Shown: positions 31,422 through 43,196, counted from the stretch's first letter. The stretch is 64,000 nucleotides of DNA from Buddleja alternifolia (GCA_019426215.1 CM033391.1:19766708-19830707); one strand, 5' to 3'. Notes: a model not told the origin generated them from the sequence alone. Numbers and translations: made by a program.

Positions 31422-31433
31422 TGGTATCAGAGC
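31422..31433 (+). promoter_or_regulatory. Primer-binding site, initiator Met tRNA (orphan, plus strand)
   Basis: TGGTATCAGAGC exactly. It is the only plus-strand iMet PBS seen, and no gag follows it. Confidence 0.7.
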
Positions 31434-31759
31434 TCCTAAGGCTCATTATCGCTATTGAATGATTGAATATGACCACGTGTTTTTCCCATGCTTATAAAAA
31501 TTGAAAATTCATTTTTCTAAAAACAAAGCATGCCATGAGTTTTTCACCATGTGTGATCTTATATGTGTAGATTACGTGCTTAAAATTTAGTGAAAGTTGG
31601 ATGAGTAATTAGGGTGATTTATTTTAGAACCCTAGTTTAGAAATTCAATTTTTAAGGCTCCAAAATCGATTATGTTTTTCTGCGTCTTACTGCATAATTT
31701 TTATGCTAGATTGTAGAGCATGAAAAATAGAGTTAAAATGAGAGAGATTATTTTTTTAA
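31434..31759 (+). other. Non-coding leader-like remnant after orphan PBS
   Basis: AT-rich sequence with no ORF. Its position would be the untranslated leader of the orphan element. Confidence 0.4.
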
Positions 31760-31988
31760 GTGAAAAATTACACACAGACCGCCTAACTTATTGGAAATTA
31801 CCGACACACCCCCTCAAGGGGTCTCTTTGTAAGGTTTACAGGGGGTAAAATTATAAAAAAAAATTCGCATACAAGGGGTGTAATTGTAAGAAATTCTTAA
31901 CATGAGGGAGTGTGTTGATAATTTCAAATAAATGAAGGGGGTTTTGATAATTACACAATAAGTGGAAGGGTCTGTGTGTAATTTTCCC
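31760..31988. mobile_element. Short TIR element (MITE, Mutator-like ends)
   Basis: A 229 bp element whose ends share AAAATTACACACAGACC, then CTTATTG and AATTA in inverted orientation (about 35 bp of imperfect TIR). The flanks are too T-rich to define a target duplication. Confidence 0.6.
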
Positions 31989-32526
31989 TTTTTCTAATAT
32001 CTCGCCCGGGAAATTGTGTAGTAGCCAGAAAATCGCGCCAGAAAGGTGGCAACACCACCGGAAAACTAAAGAGGAGGATCGATGCTGGCAGCAAGTAATC
32101 ATGTGTTTCACGTCTATGAGTGTGGTAGCGGGCCCATACATATGTTAGCATTTGATAGGAGCTGACACAAAATAAAAAAAATAAAAAGAAAGGAAAGGAA
32201 AGTAAAAGATAGACTACTTGGCTTCTAAACTCAAAACAAAAATAAAAATAAAAATAAAAAGATGGAGGAGAAGGGGGAAGAGAAGAAGAAGATGATGAAA
32301 TGGAAAAGATAGACAACTTGGCTTCTCAACTCAAAACAAATAAATAAAAAAAAGAACTAGAAAAAGAAGGAGGAGGAGGAGGATCAAGAAGAAGAAGAAG
32401 ACGGAGAAGAAGAGGAAGAAGAAGATATATAAGCTGCAGTAAAGATGAAGAAGAGGAAGAGGAGATATATAAGCTGCAGTAAAGAGCGGATGACCCCACA
32501 ACGAAATGGCCAATGAGGAAGAAGAA
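31989..32526. repeat. Purine-rich microsatellites and short direct repeats
   Basis: GAA/GGA repeats occur at 32165-32460. A direct repeat GATAGACnACTTGGCTTCT recurs at about 32208 and 32309. GATATATAAGCTGCAGTAAA recurs at 32424, 32463 and 32527; the last two copies are part of a 64-bp tandem duplication that includes integrase-derived sequence. No gene is seen. Confidence 0.75.
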
Positions 32527-33516
32527 GATATATAAGCTGCAGTAAAGAGCGGATGACCCCACAACGAAATGGCCAGTGAAGCTGAGCATAGAACGAACCA
32601 TGTCCAATAGTGTTCGGTTTCTATGCTCAACCACTCCATTCAATTGTGGAGTTGTTGGTGGTGTGAGTTGCAACACTCATCTTGTTCCCTTAGGAATTCA
32701 TCAAATTTATCACTCATATATTCTCCTCTATGATCTGATCTTAGAGATTTTATATGTTGCCCCGTTTAATTCTCTACTAGAGCTTTGAATTCTTTAAACC
32801 TTTCAAAGGATTCAGACTTGTGCTTCCTCAGATACACCAGACCACAACTAGAATGGTCATCAGTTAATGTGATAATGTAGTAGAAGCCTCCACGAGCCAT
32901 TTTTCCAAATGGCTCACATACGTCAGTGTGCACCAATGTAAGAACTTGTGTGGATCTTTCGAAAGTCCCGATGAAGGGAGAGCTAGTCATCTTGCCTATG
33001 AGACAAGGTTCGCATGTTGGATAGGGATTGAATCGCAATGGGCTTAAGAACCCATCTTTCTCCATTTTGTGAATCTTGTGCTCTCTGGCATGGCCTAGTC
33101 TATGATGCCATTTAAGTCTTAGATTAGTTTCTAACCTACCATGTTTCTTAGTCATAATATTTATTACACAAGAATTTTGGACATTTAAATAATACAATCC
33201 ATTAACTAAAGTGGCACTTCCAACTAATTTATTACCATAATAAATGTTGCAATTTAAATCAGTAAAACAGAAAGTAGGAATCGAAATAATGTTTTTAATC
33301 CCCATGGGAAAAATTAAAACATCATCCAATGAAAGTAAATGTCTAGAATTTAAAACTAAAGAAGTAGATCTAATCCTAGTAGCTGTGACACTTTGCCCGC
33401 TGCCTACTTTGATTAGCCCCACTTCTCGGCCCAGCCTCCTACTTCGCTCCAGATCCTAATCCGTACAACATACATGAGAACTAGCTCCTGACTCCAAAAT
33501 TTATACAGTAGAAAAA
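32527..33516 (-). pseudogene. Copia remnant: protease to integrase (element E)
   Basis: Minus-sense. It begins in the protease (ILESGASSHVC, with the catalytic Asp-Ser-Gly changed to Glu-Ser-Gly). It continues through VGSGQSVTAT, a GAG-pre-integrase block (WHHRLGHAREHKIHKM to CEPCLIGKM), the integrase Asp in LVHTDVCEPFGKM, and the Glu motif NGVVEHRNRTLLDMV. It ends at about 32527 within a tandem duplication. Stops lie in the protease and near 33430. It is close to element C in sequence. Gag, RT and RNase H are missing, and its upstream end abuts a foreign LTR. Confidence 0.85.
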
Positions 33517-34930
33517 TGTTGGGTTGGTTCTATTCCTCGGGTGGCTCTTGACAGCGGAAATTAAAATTTAAACGTACAACCACCCGAAACAGGAATAATG
33601 GTGTGCTCGATTACTCTATAAAGAAGGTTACGAGAATTTTTACCTTTCGATTAAATTCTTGCAGCAACGATTCAGATCTTTTCAACCCTGTGGTGCAAGT
33701 CCACATGATTTCTTGGAGGAAGTCGCCCGTCAATTGTATCCCCGGTGTTAGTGCTCCAAACGTCGCACCTCTAAGATGTATCCACACCTCGTTCAAGTCA
33801 CCACCTACTTCGTTATTACTAGCCAACAAAATAGATCTAAGTCTAAAACCTAGGCTTGATTATGTGAAGGGATGGAATATGTGAATCGTTGAGTTCAACA
33901 CATGAACAAAACGATGTTGTATTGGAACAAGGTATGGGTTGACTTTGCTCAAGGATGACAAGAAAAAAAAAAACTCTCTTCTTTTTTCAGCTAGGGTTCG
34001 AATTTTTACACTCATTGGAGGCTTAGGGTCTTAGTGTTGCATTCACATATATATAGAATAGGAGTCCTAGAATCCTAATCCAACTGCAAGACTTGGAGAA
34101 GAAGAAAACCCTTTTCTTCTTCACCAAGAATTCGAACCCCCTCATCTTTTGGCTCAAAAAATTGGCATCATCCTTTAATTGGAATCCAAGAATTAATTCT
34201 TGACTCCATATTTAATTATGGGCTAAACCCATCAATTAAATATCCCATTTAATTATATATATTACTTATTCCAATTGGCTTATTTATTTAACTTGGGCCA
34301 AGCCCAACTAAATAAAATACCTGGACTCCACTAGGTCCATTAATTTAATTAATTCTACAAGATTAATTAAAATAGTCGAATTAATTGAATCGCCTCAAGT
34401 AATTCATATTCCTTATTAGGAAAGGACTAGACTTTCCTAATTTCCTCAAATTGATTAATCACATTATTTAAGCAGTGACTCTCACGAGTTAATTGTGTGA
34501 CCCCTTAGGCTCGTCTACTATCTAGTAGTAAGTACACTTTCCCAAAATGCTAGTGTGCTTTCCTAAAATATAAAAAACTACTAGATTAAATCATTCCTTT
34601 GATTTAATCAAGCCTCGAATTAATCACCATATTAATTCTCGACACTTACAAATCATGGTTACTCTCTAGCAACGGGCCACGAAGACCTAGATAAAGACGA
34701 ATATAAAGATACGCCTTCGTGATCTCGATCCTTGTATAAGTAAGATCCCTCCATCTAATCTACCGATTGAATCTAGAGCAGTGGCTAAGGTCGAAGCTCT
34801 ATTAATTCACTAACTATGTTTCCCAAATACAGTGAGATCGACTTTCAACTATCTAAACGAGGAAACCCTACTCCTCTTTAGATATCATACTTCGGCCGAA
34901 GATTCCTAAAGTCGATTCACTATGTAAACA
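33517..34930 (-). repeat. Truncated Copia LTR fragment (element F)
   Basis: It begins TGTTGGGTTGG in the middle of element E's protease and shows the typical composition of the other Copia LTRs here (TTAATTAATT blocks, GGGCCAAGCCC). No partner LTR occurs in the window. Its right end passes straight into element D's protease with no TG...CA end and no duplication, so it is truncated by recombination or deletion. The right boundary is approximate. Confidence 0.55.
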
Positions 34931-35999
34931 TAGGATATTTATTTATTTCCAAAAAAATATCGCTAGAATTATGTTTAAAATTAAACAAATATCCTTTCCA
35001 GACTAATACATGAATAGAAATAATATTCTTGAGCCCATTGGGAAAAACAAGACAATCATCTAATCTAATTTGATGTCCAGAAATTAATGAAACAGAAGTA
35101 ATTCCAATGTGAGTTGCGGCCATGCTGTGTTCGCTTCCTACATTAATCATCACTTCGTTCTCATCCAGCTTTCCACTTGTTTTTAGATCCTGGTTCAAGA
35201 CACACATATGAGCACTAGCTCCAGAATCTGGAATCCAAGAAGTAGAAAATATCATCATAGAACAATTTGTTTCAAAAACATAAATATCTATGTCTGCTTT
35301 ATTTTCTGCTTTCGGCTTCGGACAGTCACGCATCCAATGCCCTGCTTCTTTGCAGTGGAGGCAGATGTCTGTCTTCTTCGGGCCCCTGCCCTTGAACCTC
35401 TTCTTCTTGTTTCCCTTGCCTTTGGTCTTCCCAGATGAATTTGTCACTCCCAGTTGCTTTTTGCCTCGTTTCTTCTTCTGATTCTTTGAAGAATCAGTAG
35501 AAATGACCAAAGCAGTCTCTTTCGTCTTGGGGTCTATTTGTGATTGAGCATTTGTGAGTTTGTTCAAAAGACCCGGCAGTGAACACTCAATGTCATTCAT
35601 ATTGAAATTCACTATGAATTGCGAAAAAGACTTGGGTAGTGACTGCAGGATGAGATCAGTCTGAAGCTGGAAGTCCATAGAGAAGTCGAGGGCTTCCAAT
35701 CTCTCAAACATGGAGACCATCCTCAAAACATGATCCCCAACTTTATCTCCTTCCTTCATTCTCGCCTCAAAGAGTTGAGATGAAGTCTCATAACGAGCAG
35801 TCCAACTATGCTCTCCGTAGAGTTCCTTTAGATGAACCATGATTTCAGCAGCTATTCCCATCTTTTCATGGGATCGTTGCAGTTCATTGGTCATCGATCC
35901 CAGCATGTACCCCTTGACACGAGTGTCGGCTTTAATCTAGTCTTCACGGGCAAGCTGATCTTCAAAAGATCCAGGTTCTGGGACTTCAAGCATCTCTTC
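34931..35999 (-). pseudogene. Element D Gag C-terminal part and protease
   Basis: Minus-sense and mostly open. It starts with the gag core (LGSMTNELQRSHEKM, RMVSMFERLEALDF, FNMNDIECSLPGLLNKL), then a Lys/Gly-rich basic stretch, a CX2CX4HX4C knuckle CLHCKEAGHWMRDC and a protease with intact Asp-Ser-Gly (SWIPDSGASAHMC). It ends within the protease at the LTR fragment. A TAG replaces an expected Trp near 35940. The first about 40 Gag codons lie 9 kb away (45065-45189), split off by element C. Confidence 0.85.
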
Positions 36000-37637
36000 T
36001 GTTGGGTTTTGTGCATAAAAATGCAGTGGAAATAAAATACCCACGGTGGATTCATATTTGATTTCACATATTTAAGTCATGTTGAGAAACATGTACCTTT
36101 TTTGCGTAATTAAAATTTTTGAACCAGCAACTTGATTCTTTTGGAGCAGCAATAACGTCACTGCCTCTAAATCACCACGTCGGAACAGAAAACAAAAGTC
36201 CTTTCTTTTCTTCTCCTCTTGGACGGCTAGAGAGATGAGAGAGAGGTGGAGAGTTTTAACTTGGAGAGAAAATTACAAGTGAGGCTAGGGTTTAATTATT
36301 CACTAAGTAGCATATTTATACTACAACTAGAATAATTAACCTAAGTAACTAAAAGCCCCGAGCGTCCATATGGACGCCCAACTTGGGCGTTTTTAATGCC
36401 CTCGGGCTTAGTCCAATTTGTGTATTTGTTTAATTAATTATTTAATTAATATAATTTATCCAATAAATATATCAATTAAATAACTAACTTACACATGTTA
36501 ATTCCATAATTAATTTCACTAGGAAATTAATTAACTCATTAACTTATTTACTTAATTAATAAGATCATCTAATGATCAATGAATTAATCACGATATCAAA
36601 TACCTAAAGATTTCTCTCAAGTTTTATTCCATGATTTCTACTTCACAATTTCTTTAAGTGCGGCTCTTTAGCTTTGTCTCAAAATGCAATTGAGAGGAAA
36701 CCAAAAGGATGTGGATACCACCTAGCCAGTCCCGTGGTCCACATCGTAGCCTAATTGAGATGGAATGTATAGAATCATTCCAAACCTTTCACGCTGTGAA
36801 TACCGTATGAGTATAAACCCTTTATTCATATATCTCAGTCAAGTGAGAGTCATGGTTTAGTCAAACTCACTAGACTTGACTATATGCTCAGCTCGTAATG
36901 AATCGAGGTCACTGAGTATACTTTCATATCCAACATAAGTATCTCTAATGCTTTGGCCAAAGTCTTTGACCTCACTCATTCATGATGACATAGGATATTT
37001 TGTTCATTCACGTATGAGAGAATAAATCCCATATTGCTAATCAGTTAAGATTGCTACTTGCCCATCAAGCCACACTTCAAGGTCGACCCCACCAACGGGT
37101 GAAATGGATCTAACTACTCTAATGACAGACTTGATGTTACAAGCACATCTTCAACGTGTTTACTCAGGTTTAGGGTTCACGCGTACCTATCACAACTTAT
37201 CAGTTTTGTCATTGATTGTCATTAAGTGAAAACCCATGTGACATAACTGATGCGAGCCGTGTTCGAACACACCAGTCTAACTAATGTGTCTATGATATAA
37301 GTTCCCACTATCATACTCATAGTGTTCGACTGGCACTCCCCTATCAAAACTTACATCATACAAGTCTATCTCCAGTAATGATGTCCAGTCAATACTCTCT
37401 TCGACTTGCGAACCAATTTAGATATTAAAGATCAAACACTTCTAGTGCCAATCTCCCTAACCCATAGGGAGTAGAACGTTCGCCTTAATATCAAGGACTA
37501 ATTGTTGTTTATTTAAACCTTACAAATGCCTATAAGAAACAATATCAAATGCCTTTTATTAAAACAAGAATGTTTAGATACAAACTAATGCCCTATAATT
37601 CTATCCTCTTATGTCTTTTGAGGGCATAACTCTAACA
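36000..37637 (-). repeat. 3' LTR of Copia C
   Basis: 1638 bp, TGTTGGG...CTCTAACA. Partner of 43453-45064; a solo relative in opposite orientation lies at 59280-60882. Confidence 0.95.
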
Positions 37638-37649
37638 ATCTCCCACTTG
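37638..37649 (-). promoter_or_regulatory. Polypurine tract of Copia C
   Basis: CAAGTGGGAGAT on the minus strand, abutting the 3' LTR. Confidence 0.85.
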
Positions 37650-37763
37650 CACTCAATGCCATTTGCTATGGTATTTGATACCCAACTTTTCAAGATGTTT
37701 GTCTAGCACCGCCTGTGCCAATAGCTTGGTCAATGGGTCAGCGACGTCTGTTGAGGCTATTTT

Positions 37764-38159
37764 CTAAACAGATATGTCTCCTCTGGCAATGATCTCTCTT
37801 ATGATATGATATCTTCTCTCAATGTGTTTGGACTTGTTGTGAGACCTGGGTTCCTTTGTCTGCGCTATTACTCCATTGTTGTCACAATAAAGTGGCAATG
37901 GGAGCTCCGCGCTTGGAACCACTTGAAGTTCTTCAAGAAACTTCTTTAGCCAAACAACCTCTTTAGCTGCCTCAAAGGCTTCCACGTATTCATCCTCTGT
38001 GGTGGAATCTGCGGTTGTGCTTTGCTTGGAACTTTTCCAAGCCACCGACCGCCCCACCATTGAGGGTGAGTATGAACCCTGATGTGGATTTCCGGTCATC
38101 GACATCCGATTGGAAATTTGAGTCGGTGTATCCATCCACTCATAGGTCACCACTCCCAT
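37764..38159 (-). pseudogene. Copia C RNase H
   Basis: Contains VAWKSSKQSTTADSTTEDEY, AAKEVVWLKKFL, CDNNGVIAQTKEP and SKHIERRYHIIREIIARGD, conserved motifs of Copia RNase H. The usual first motif (DADWxxDxxxRxST) is poorly preserved. The normal Glu-Ala-Glu in the active-site region reads Glu-Asp-Glu. Confidence 0.9.
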
Positions 38160-39386
38160 AGATGAGAATCATATCCTTAGTTTTTTAGAGATACTTCAGG
38201 ATATTTTCACAGTTGTCCAGTGTTCCTTGCCTGGGTTTTCTTGAAATCGACTAACAACACTTACTGCATAAGCAATGCCAGGTCGTGTACACAACATTGC
38301 GTACATCAGGCTGCCCACTGCTAATGCGTAGGGAATAACGCTCATCTCTTCTCTATCTTCCTCAGTTTGAGGTCACATAGTCTTTGAGAGTTTTATTTCG
38401 TGACTCATTAGCAGGAACCCTTTCTTAGAATCTTCCATCCTAAATCTCTTTAGGACCTTTTCTAAGTAAAGGGCTTGAGAGAGCCCTATCATTCTATTTG
38501 TTTGATCTCTGTAGATTCGAATGCCTAGAATGTATGTAGCTTCTCCCAAGTCTTTCATGGAGAAAGTACTCGAAAGCCACTTCTTAACAGTGGTGAGCAT
38601 TCCTATATCATTTCCTATCAGCAATATGTCATCTACATATAGCACAAGAAATGATATCTTGCTCCCACTAACCTTCTTATAAACACGTGGCTCATCTTCA
38701 TTTTTGATGAAGTCAAATCCTTTGACTGCTTCATCAAATCGTAGATTCCAGCTACGAGATGCTTGTTTGAGTCCATAAATGGACCTTTCAAGTTTGCACA
38801 CCTTTTGGATACCTTCTTTGGATACAAAACCTTTGGGCTGTTCCATATAGATATCCTCTTCTAGGAATTCATTCAGAAAAGCAGTTTTGACATCCATTTT
38901 CCATATCTCATAATCTAGGTGAGCTGCTATTGCAAGTAGAATTCTTATAGACTTGATCATGGCTACTGGCAAAAAGGTTTCTTAATAGTCAATTCCTTAT
39001 TTTTTACTATACCCCTTCGCCACTAGCCTGGCTTTGTTGGTGTCAACCTTGCCATCAACACCAATCTTTCTTTTGTAAATTCATTTACACCCAATTGGTA
39101 CAATACCATCCGAACGATCTACAAGTGTCCAGACTTGGTTTGAATGCATCGAGTCTATTTCTGTTTGCATAGCTTCACGCCATCTCACGGCATCCATATC
39201 CACCATCGCTTGATCATAGGTGGAGGGATCATCTCCTTGACCCTCCTCTAATACAGAAAAAAGGTTCGTCTCCCTCGGCAGTAGATATCCGTACCTCTCA
39301 AGAGGTTGAGGTACCCTACTTGATCTTCGCGGTTGTGGTTGTGATACAGAAGGTTCGGTTCTTACTTTCTGTGTAGATGTATTCAC
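38160..39386 (-). pseudogene. Copia C reverse transcriptase
   Basis: N-terminal part: RRSSRVPQPLERYGYL and WREAMQTEIDSMHSNQVWTL. Core: WKMDVKTAFLNEFLEEDIYM, SIYGLKQASRSW, LYVDDILLIGND (intact catalytic YVDD, near 38620-38640) and FSMKDLGEATYILGIRI. Stops lie near 39078 and 38973 and beyond 38373. The frame differs from that of the integrase, so a frameshift separates them. Confidence 0.9.
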
Positions 39387-40293
39387 CGGAGTTTCGTCTT
39401 GTTCTTCAAGAACAATACTTCTACCTGCTCCACCTTCTTGAATGAACTCATCTTCAAGAAAGTGAGTTTGTAAAGCTAAAAGGATCCTTTGATCATCGTG
39501 CAGGTAAAATAGGTATCCCGTGGAATCCTCAGGATAACTAACGAAATGCCCTTTTAAGGATCTAGCCTATAATTTGCCTACTATAGTCTTTTGACATAAG
39601 CAGGAGATCCCCAAATCCTAATGTGATTAAGACTTGGTTCCTATTTCTCCATATCTCATATGGTGTCTTAGGAACGGACTTAGAGGGACATCTATTTAAA
39701 ATGTGTACAGCTGTAAGGAGCGTGTGACCCTACAGTGAAATGGGTAAGTCAGTGTAGCTGAGCATGGAATGAACCATGTCCAACAAAGTTCGATTCCTTC
39801 GTTCAGCTACTCCATTCAATTGTGGTGTTGCTGGAGGTGTGAGCTGTAATTCTAAGACATTCTCTTTGAGGTATTCATCAAACTCCACACTCATATATTC
39901 TCCTCCTCGGTCAGATCGAAGAGCTTTTATATGTTGTCCAATTTGATTTTTCACTAAAGCCCTGAATTACTTGAATTTGTCAATAGATTCAGACTTATGC
40001 TTTATCAAGTACACCAGACCATACCTAGAATGGTCATCAGTGAATGTGATAAGGTAAAGGAAACCTCCACGAGCCATTTCTCCAAATGGTCCACAAGCAT
40101 CGGTATGCACTAAACCTAGGATTTGTGAGGCTCTTTGAAAAGTCACTGTGAAGGGAGATCTAGCCATCTTGCCTTTGAGACAAAACTTACAAGTAGGATA
40201 GGGATCTAATCCCAATGGACCTATTAATCCATCTTTCTCCATTTTGTGAATTTTGTGTTCACCAGCATGGCCTAGTCTAAGATGCCAAATCAA
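39387..40293 (-). pseudogene. Copia C integrase and linker
   Basis: GAG-pre-integrase (WHLRLGHAGEHKIHKM to CKFCLKGKM), then the core with acidic residues in LVHTDACGPFGEM, ALRSDRGGEY and NGVAERRNRTLLDMV; all three catalytic acids are present. A stop near 39965 splits the core. The linker 39387-39729 is decayed. Confidence 0.9.
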
Positions 40294-40308
40294 TCTTTGG
40301 TTAATTCC

Positions 40309-40902
40309 TTACCTACCACGTTTCCTTGGCATAGTATTTACAGAACACTCATTTTGGACATTGAGGTACCACAAACCATTTACTAAAGAAGCAAAGCCTA
40401 CTAATTTATTACCATAATAAATGTTGCAATGTTCATCCATAAAACGGAAAGTATAACCATTCTTAACTAAAACGGGAATTGAAACAATGTTTTTAAGCCC
40501 ATTGGGCAAAACCAAAACATTATCCAGAAATAGTAAATGTCCAGAATTTAAAAGTAATGAGGTAGATCCAATTCCAGTAGCTGTGACGCTTTGCCCGCTG
40601 CCTACTCTTATCTTGACCTCATCAGGGTTCAGCTTCCTACTTCGTTCCAGATTCTGATTCACACAACATACATGAGTGTTAGCTCCTGGATCAAGAATCC
40701 AAGAAGTGGAAAATAAGGTAACAGAACAATTAGTATAAAAAACGTAAAGTTCCTTACCTTTCGCTCCTTTGTTCATATTTGGACAGTCTCTCCTCCAGTG
40801 GCCTATTTCACCACAGCATAAGCACTTGTCCTCATATTTTGCCCTTTTGTTCCTCTTTTCGTGCATCTTGTTGCGAGACCCCTTGGAAGCTCCCACTTTC
40901 AA
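40309..40902 (-). pseudogene. Copia C zinc knuckle and protease
   Basis: Basic segment, knuckle CLCCGEIGHWRRDC, then protease where the Asp-Ser-Gly active site reads Asp-Pro-Gly (SWILDPGANTHVC), which should inactivate it. VGSGQSVTATGIGSTSLLLN and LPNGLKNIVSIPVL are typical downstream protease motifs. Confidence 0.88.
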
Positions 40903-40965
40903 ATTGTTTTTATTGTTCCTTTGTCCATCTAATAAATTAGGAACAGTGACAGCAATGGGATTATT

Positions 40966-41571
40966 TCACTTATCCGCCTTTATCTGTTTTTGAGCAACTT
41001 TGAGTTTTTCTAGTAGCCCAACTAATGAACCCTCAATGTCATTCATGTCAAAATTTATAACCAAGTAGTAGAATGAATCAAGGAGTGACTGGAAGATGAG
41101 GTCAACTTGGAGATGTAGGTCCATGTAGAAATCCAAAGATTTAAGCTTTTCTATCATGGTCATCATTTTGAAAACATGCTCTCCAACATCCTCACCTTCA
41201 GTCATCTTTGTTCGGAAGAGATCTCTTGTTATAAAATATTTGGCGGTCTTACCGCGTTCCCCAAACAATTCATCCAAGTGAAGGATTATATCGCTCGCAT
41301 CATCCATCTTATCATGGGATCTTTGCAACTCAATGCACATGGAGCTTAAAATGTACACTCTTGCTCTATGGTTGTCACAGCACCAGTCCCAACGAGCTAG
41401 GCGAACTTCTTCACCTTCATCTCTTCCAGGGATGGGAGGATGACCAACTTCCAACACATAGTCTATGGATTCACTGCCAAGGACCATCCTTAACTTTGTG
41501 AGCCATTCTACGTAGTTTGGTCCAGTAAGAATAGTATTCTCCATCAATTTTGATAGTGGTTTGGGAGACAT
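40966..41571 (-). pseudogene. gag: Copia C Gag
   Basis: ATG at 41571. Motifs: MENTILTGPNYVEWLTKLRM (N-terminal capsid), YILSSMCIELQRSHDKM, MTEGEDVGEHVFKMMTMIEK, INFDMNDIEGSLVGLLEKLK. UBN2-type Copia Gag. The frame is open for about 200 codons, with a stop before the knuckle frame. Confidence 0.9.
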
Positions 41572-41720
41572 TTTTGGTTTTGAGAGAGATAAAATAATTT
41601 ATAACTGCAGAAAATAAACCGGACTTGATTAGATGATAGTAACTAAACTATAACCGAGTTAAAATCAAGGACTTCGATTTATGACTTGGCTCCCACTATA
41701 TTTTTCGAGATTTACACTCC

Positions 41721-42018
41721 CCACTATGAAAATTGAAAGTGATCGTTGTTTGTTACTTCATAGTGGAGATTGATTTCTTTAATCAATGTAATGGATGACA
41801 ACCCTTTAACGATATTTGGTCCATTACTTAATTAAAGTGATGTCTAACATCAATCTATCCAATAGACGGTCCAATCTTCTTTTCCCATAATCCATCAAAA
41901 CCACAACCCTTTAACGATATATAGTTTTGTGGACTATCTAAGTTAATTCCCACTAACACCTTTTAATCCAACATTTGAATTTCACCTTGCAACCCTTTAA
42001 CGATATTTGGAGTGAAAT
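41721..42018 (-). promoter_or_regulatory. Array of leader hairpins with conserved loop (Copia C)
   Basis: The core CAACCCTTTAACGATAT (plus strand) occurs at 41799, 41904 and 41990. Each core is bracketed by a different complementary pair: GTAATGGA 41788-41795 with TCCATTAC 41820-41827; TCCA+CAAAAC 41891-41901 with GTTTTGTGGA 41924-41933; ATTTCAC 41979-41985 with GTGAAAT 42012-42018. A further 10-bp stem, CCACTATGAA 41721-41730 with TTCATAGTGG 41757-41766, lies beside it. Conserved loops with changing but complementary stems indicate selected RNA structure. Confidence 0.7.
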
Positions 42019-43171
42019 ATGTCTCAATTAAGGCATCTAATGCACTTTATGAAATCTTAGAATTGTGTCTTAATATATGACCCCCACTTACTGGGAAGAT
42101 GCCATGTATCAGATTCAATTCTTGATTTCATCAAGCTTAGTGGAGGGATTGGACGCCTATAGCCCCTTTTAAGACTTAGTATTATTTCGTTTGGGAGAAT
42201 TAATGTTCTAAACATTTAATTATGTCTCACTTTGCACATTATTATTTTTATAGCCCAGGATTGGATTGTACATGCATTCTTACATCTAATGAAACATGCA
42301 TTGTAAGCAATTAAACCATCACATGTATTCATGGGCTTTTCTAGAGGGTCCAAGCCAATGGGCCATCAAAAGAAAAAAGAAAGAAAAAACTGTACTATTC
42401 TTCTTGTTGGGCTCCAAGCACCTTTCCTCTTTGGATCGTCTTCTTCTTCAAGGCCTATTCTAATTCTATCTATTACATAAGAATATGAACATCCTATACA
42501 TAACTCTAAGAATAAAAATATTGGGCTCAAATCCGGCCCTTACAACCCATAAAAGAAAATACATCCAAAAAGAAAACCTAAGCCCATGAATAATATCATC
42601 ATCACATAATACATGCTCGCGACAAATAAAACAATTATGTTGGTGATTAAGATAATAATTAATTAGTCTAACTAATTAATTCTTCCAACAAAATTTCAAA
42701 TTTTATTCAATTTTATAATAATAAACCATCTAGTGAGAATTTATTATTTAAATAAATTAATTAATTATAATTCTCCAAGAATAATAAATTAATTATTTTA
42801 TTCAAATAAATAATATTCAATGAAAACTAATTGGGCTCAATTTCATCAAACTTAAATCACCATCCATTGGCCCATTTAAATTTAACGAGTTTGGCCCAAA
42901 ATCAATTTATTGAATGTCTAATAATTTAATTAAACCAATTTGGGCTTATTTAACTAAAATCCTGGTCATCATCCTTTTGACCCAGCCGAATGATTAAAAT
43001 AGCCCAAAGCCCGTTTATTAAAAATTAGACCTGGAATCAAGTCGACCCGACCCACCCGACCCGAGTATCGAAAACCCGAGCCCCACGTGAGCTAGGCCGT
43101 GCCCAGTCGGGCTATTGCCGTGCACCCAGCGCACGACCAATTTCAGTAGGGGCCTAGCCGCCTGTCCGTGC

Positions 43172-43196
43172 GTCGGGTGGCTCAAAGCCACCCGAC
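43172..43196 (-). promoter_or_regulatory. Perfect GC-rich hairpin in leader of Copia C
   Basis: GTCGGGTGGCT / CAA / AGCCACCCGAC: 11-bp perfect stem, 3-nt loop. It lies 244 bp from the PBS, inside a GC-rich island that contrasts with the AT-rich surroundings. Confidence 0.7.

Noticed and set aside
32326..32676. Hydrophobic Leu/Phe/Ser-rich ORFs on the minus strand
   Set aside because: The apparent membrane protein is a translation of the GAA/GGA purine tract fused to an integrase remnant.
41799..42010. CRISPR-like spaced repeats
   Set aside because: Three 17-21-bp units at ~87-105 bp spacing in a plant retrotransposon leader do not form a CRISPR array; arms covary, as in RNA hairpins.
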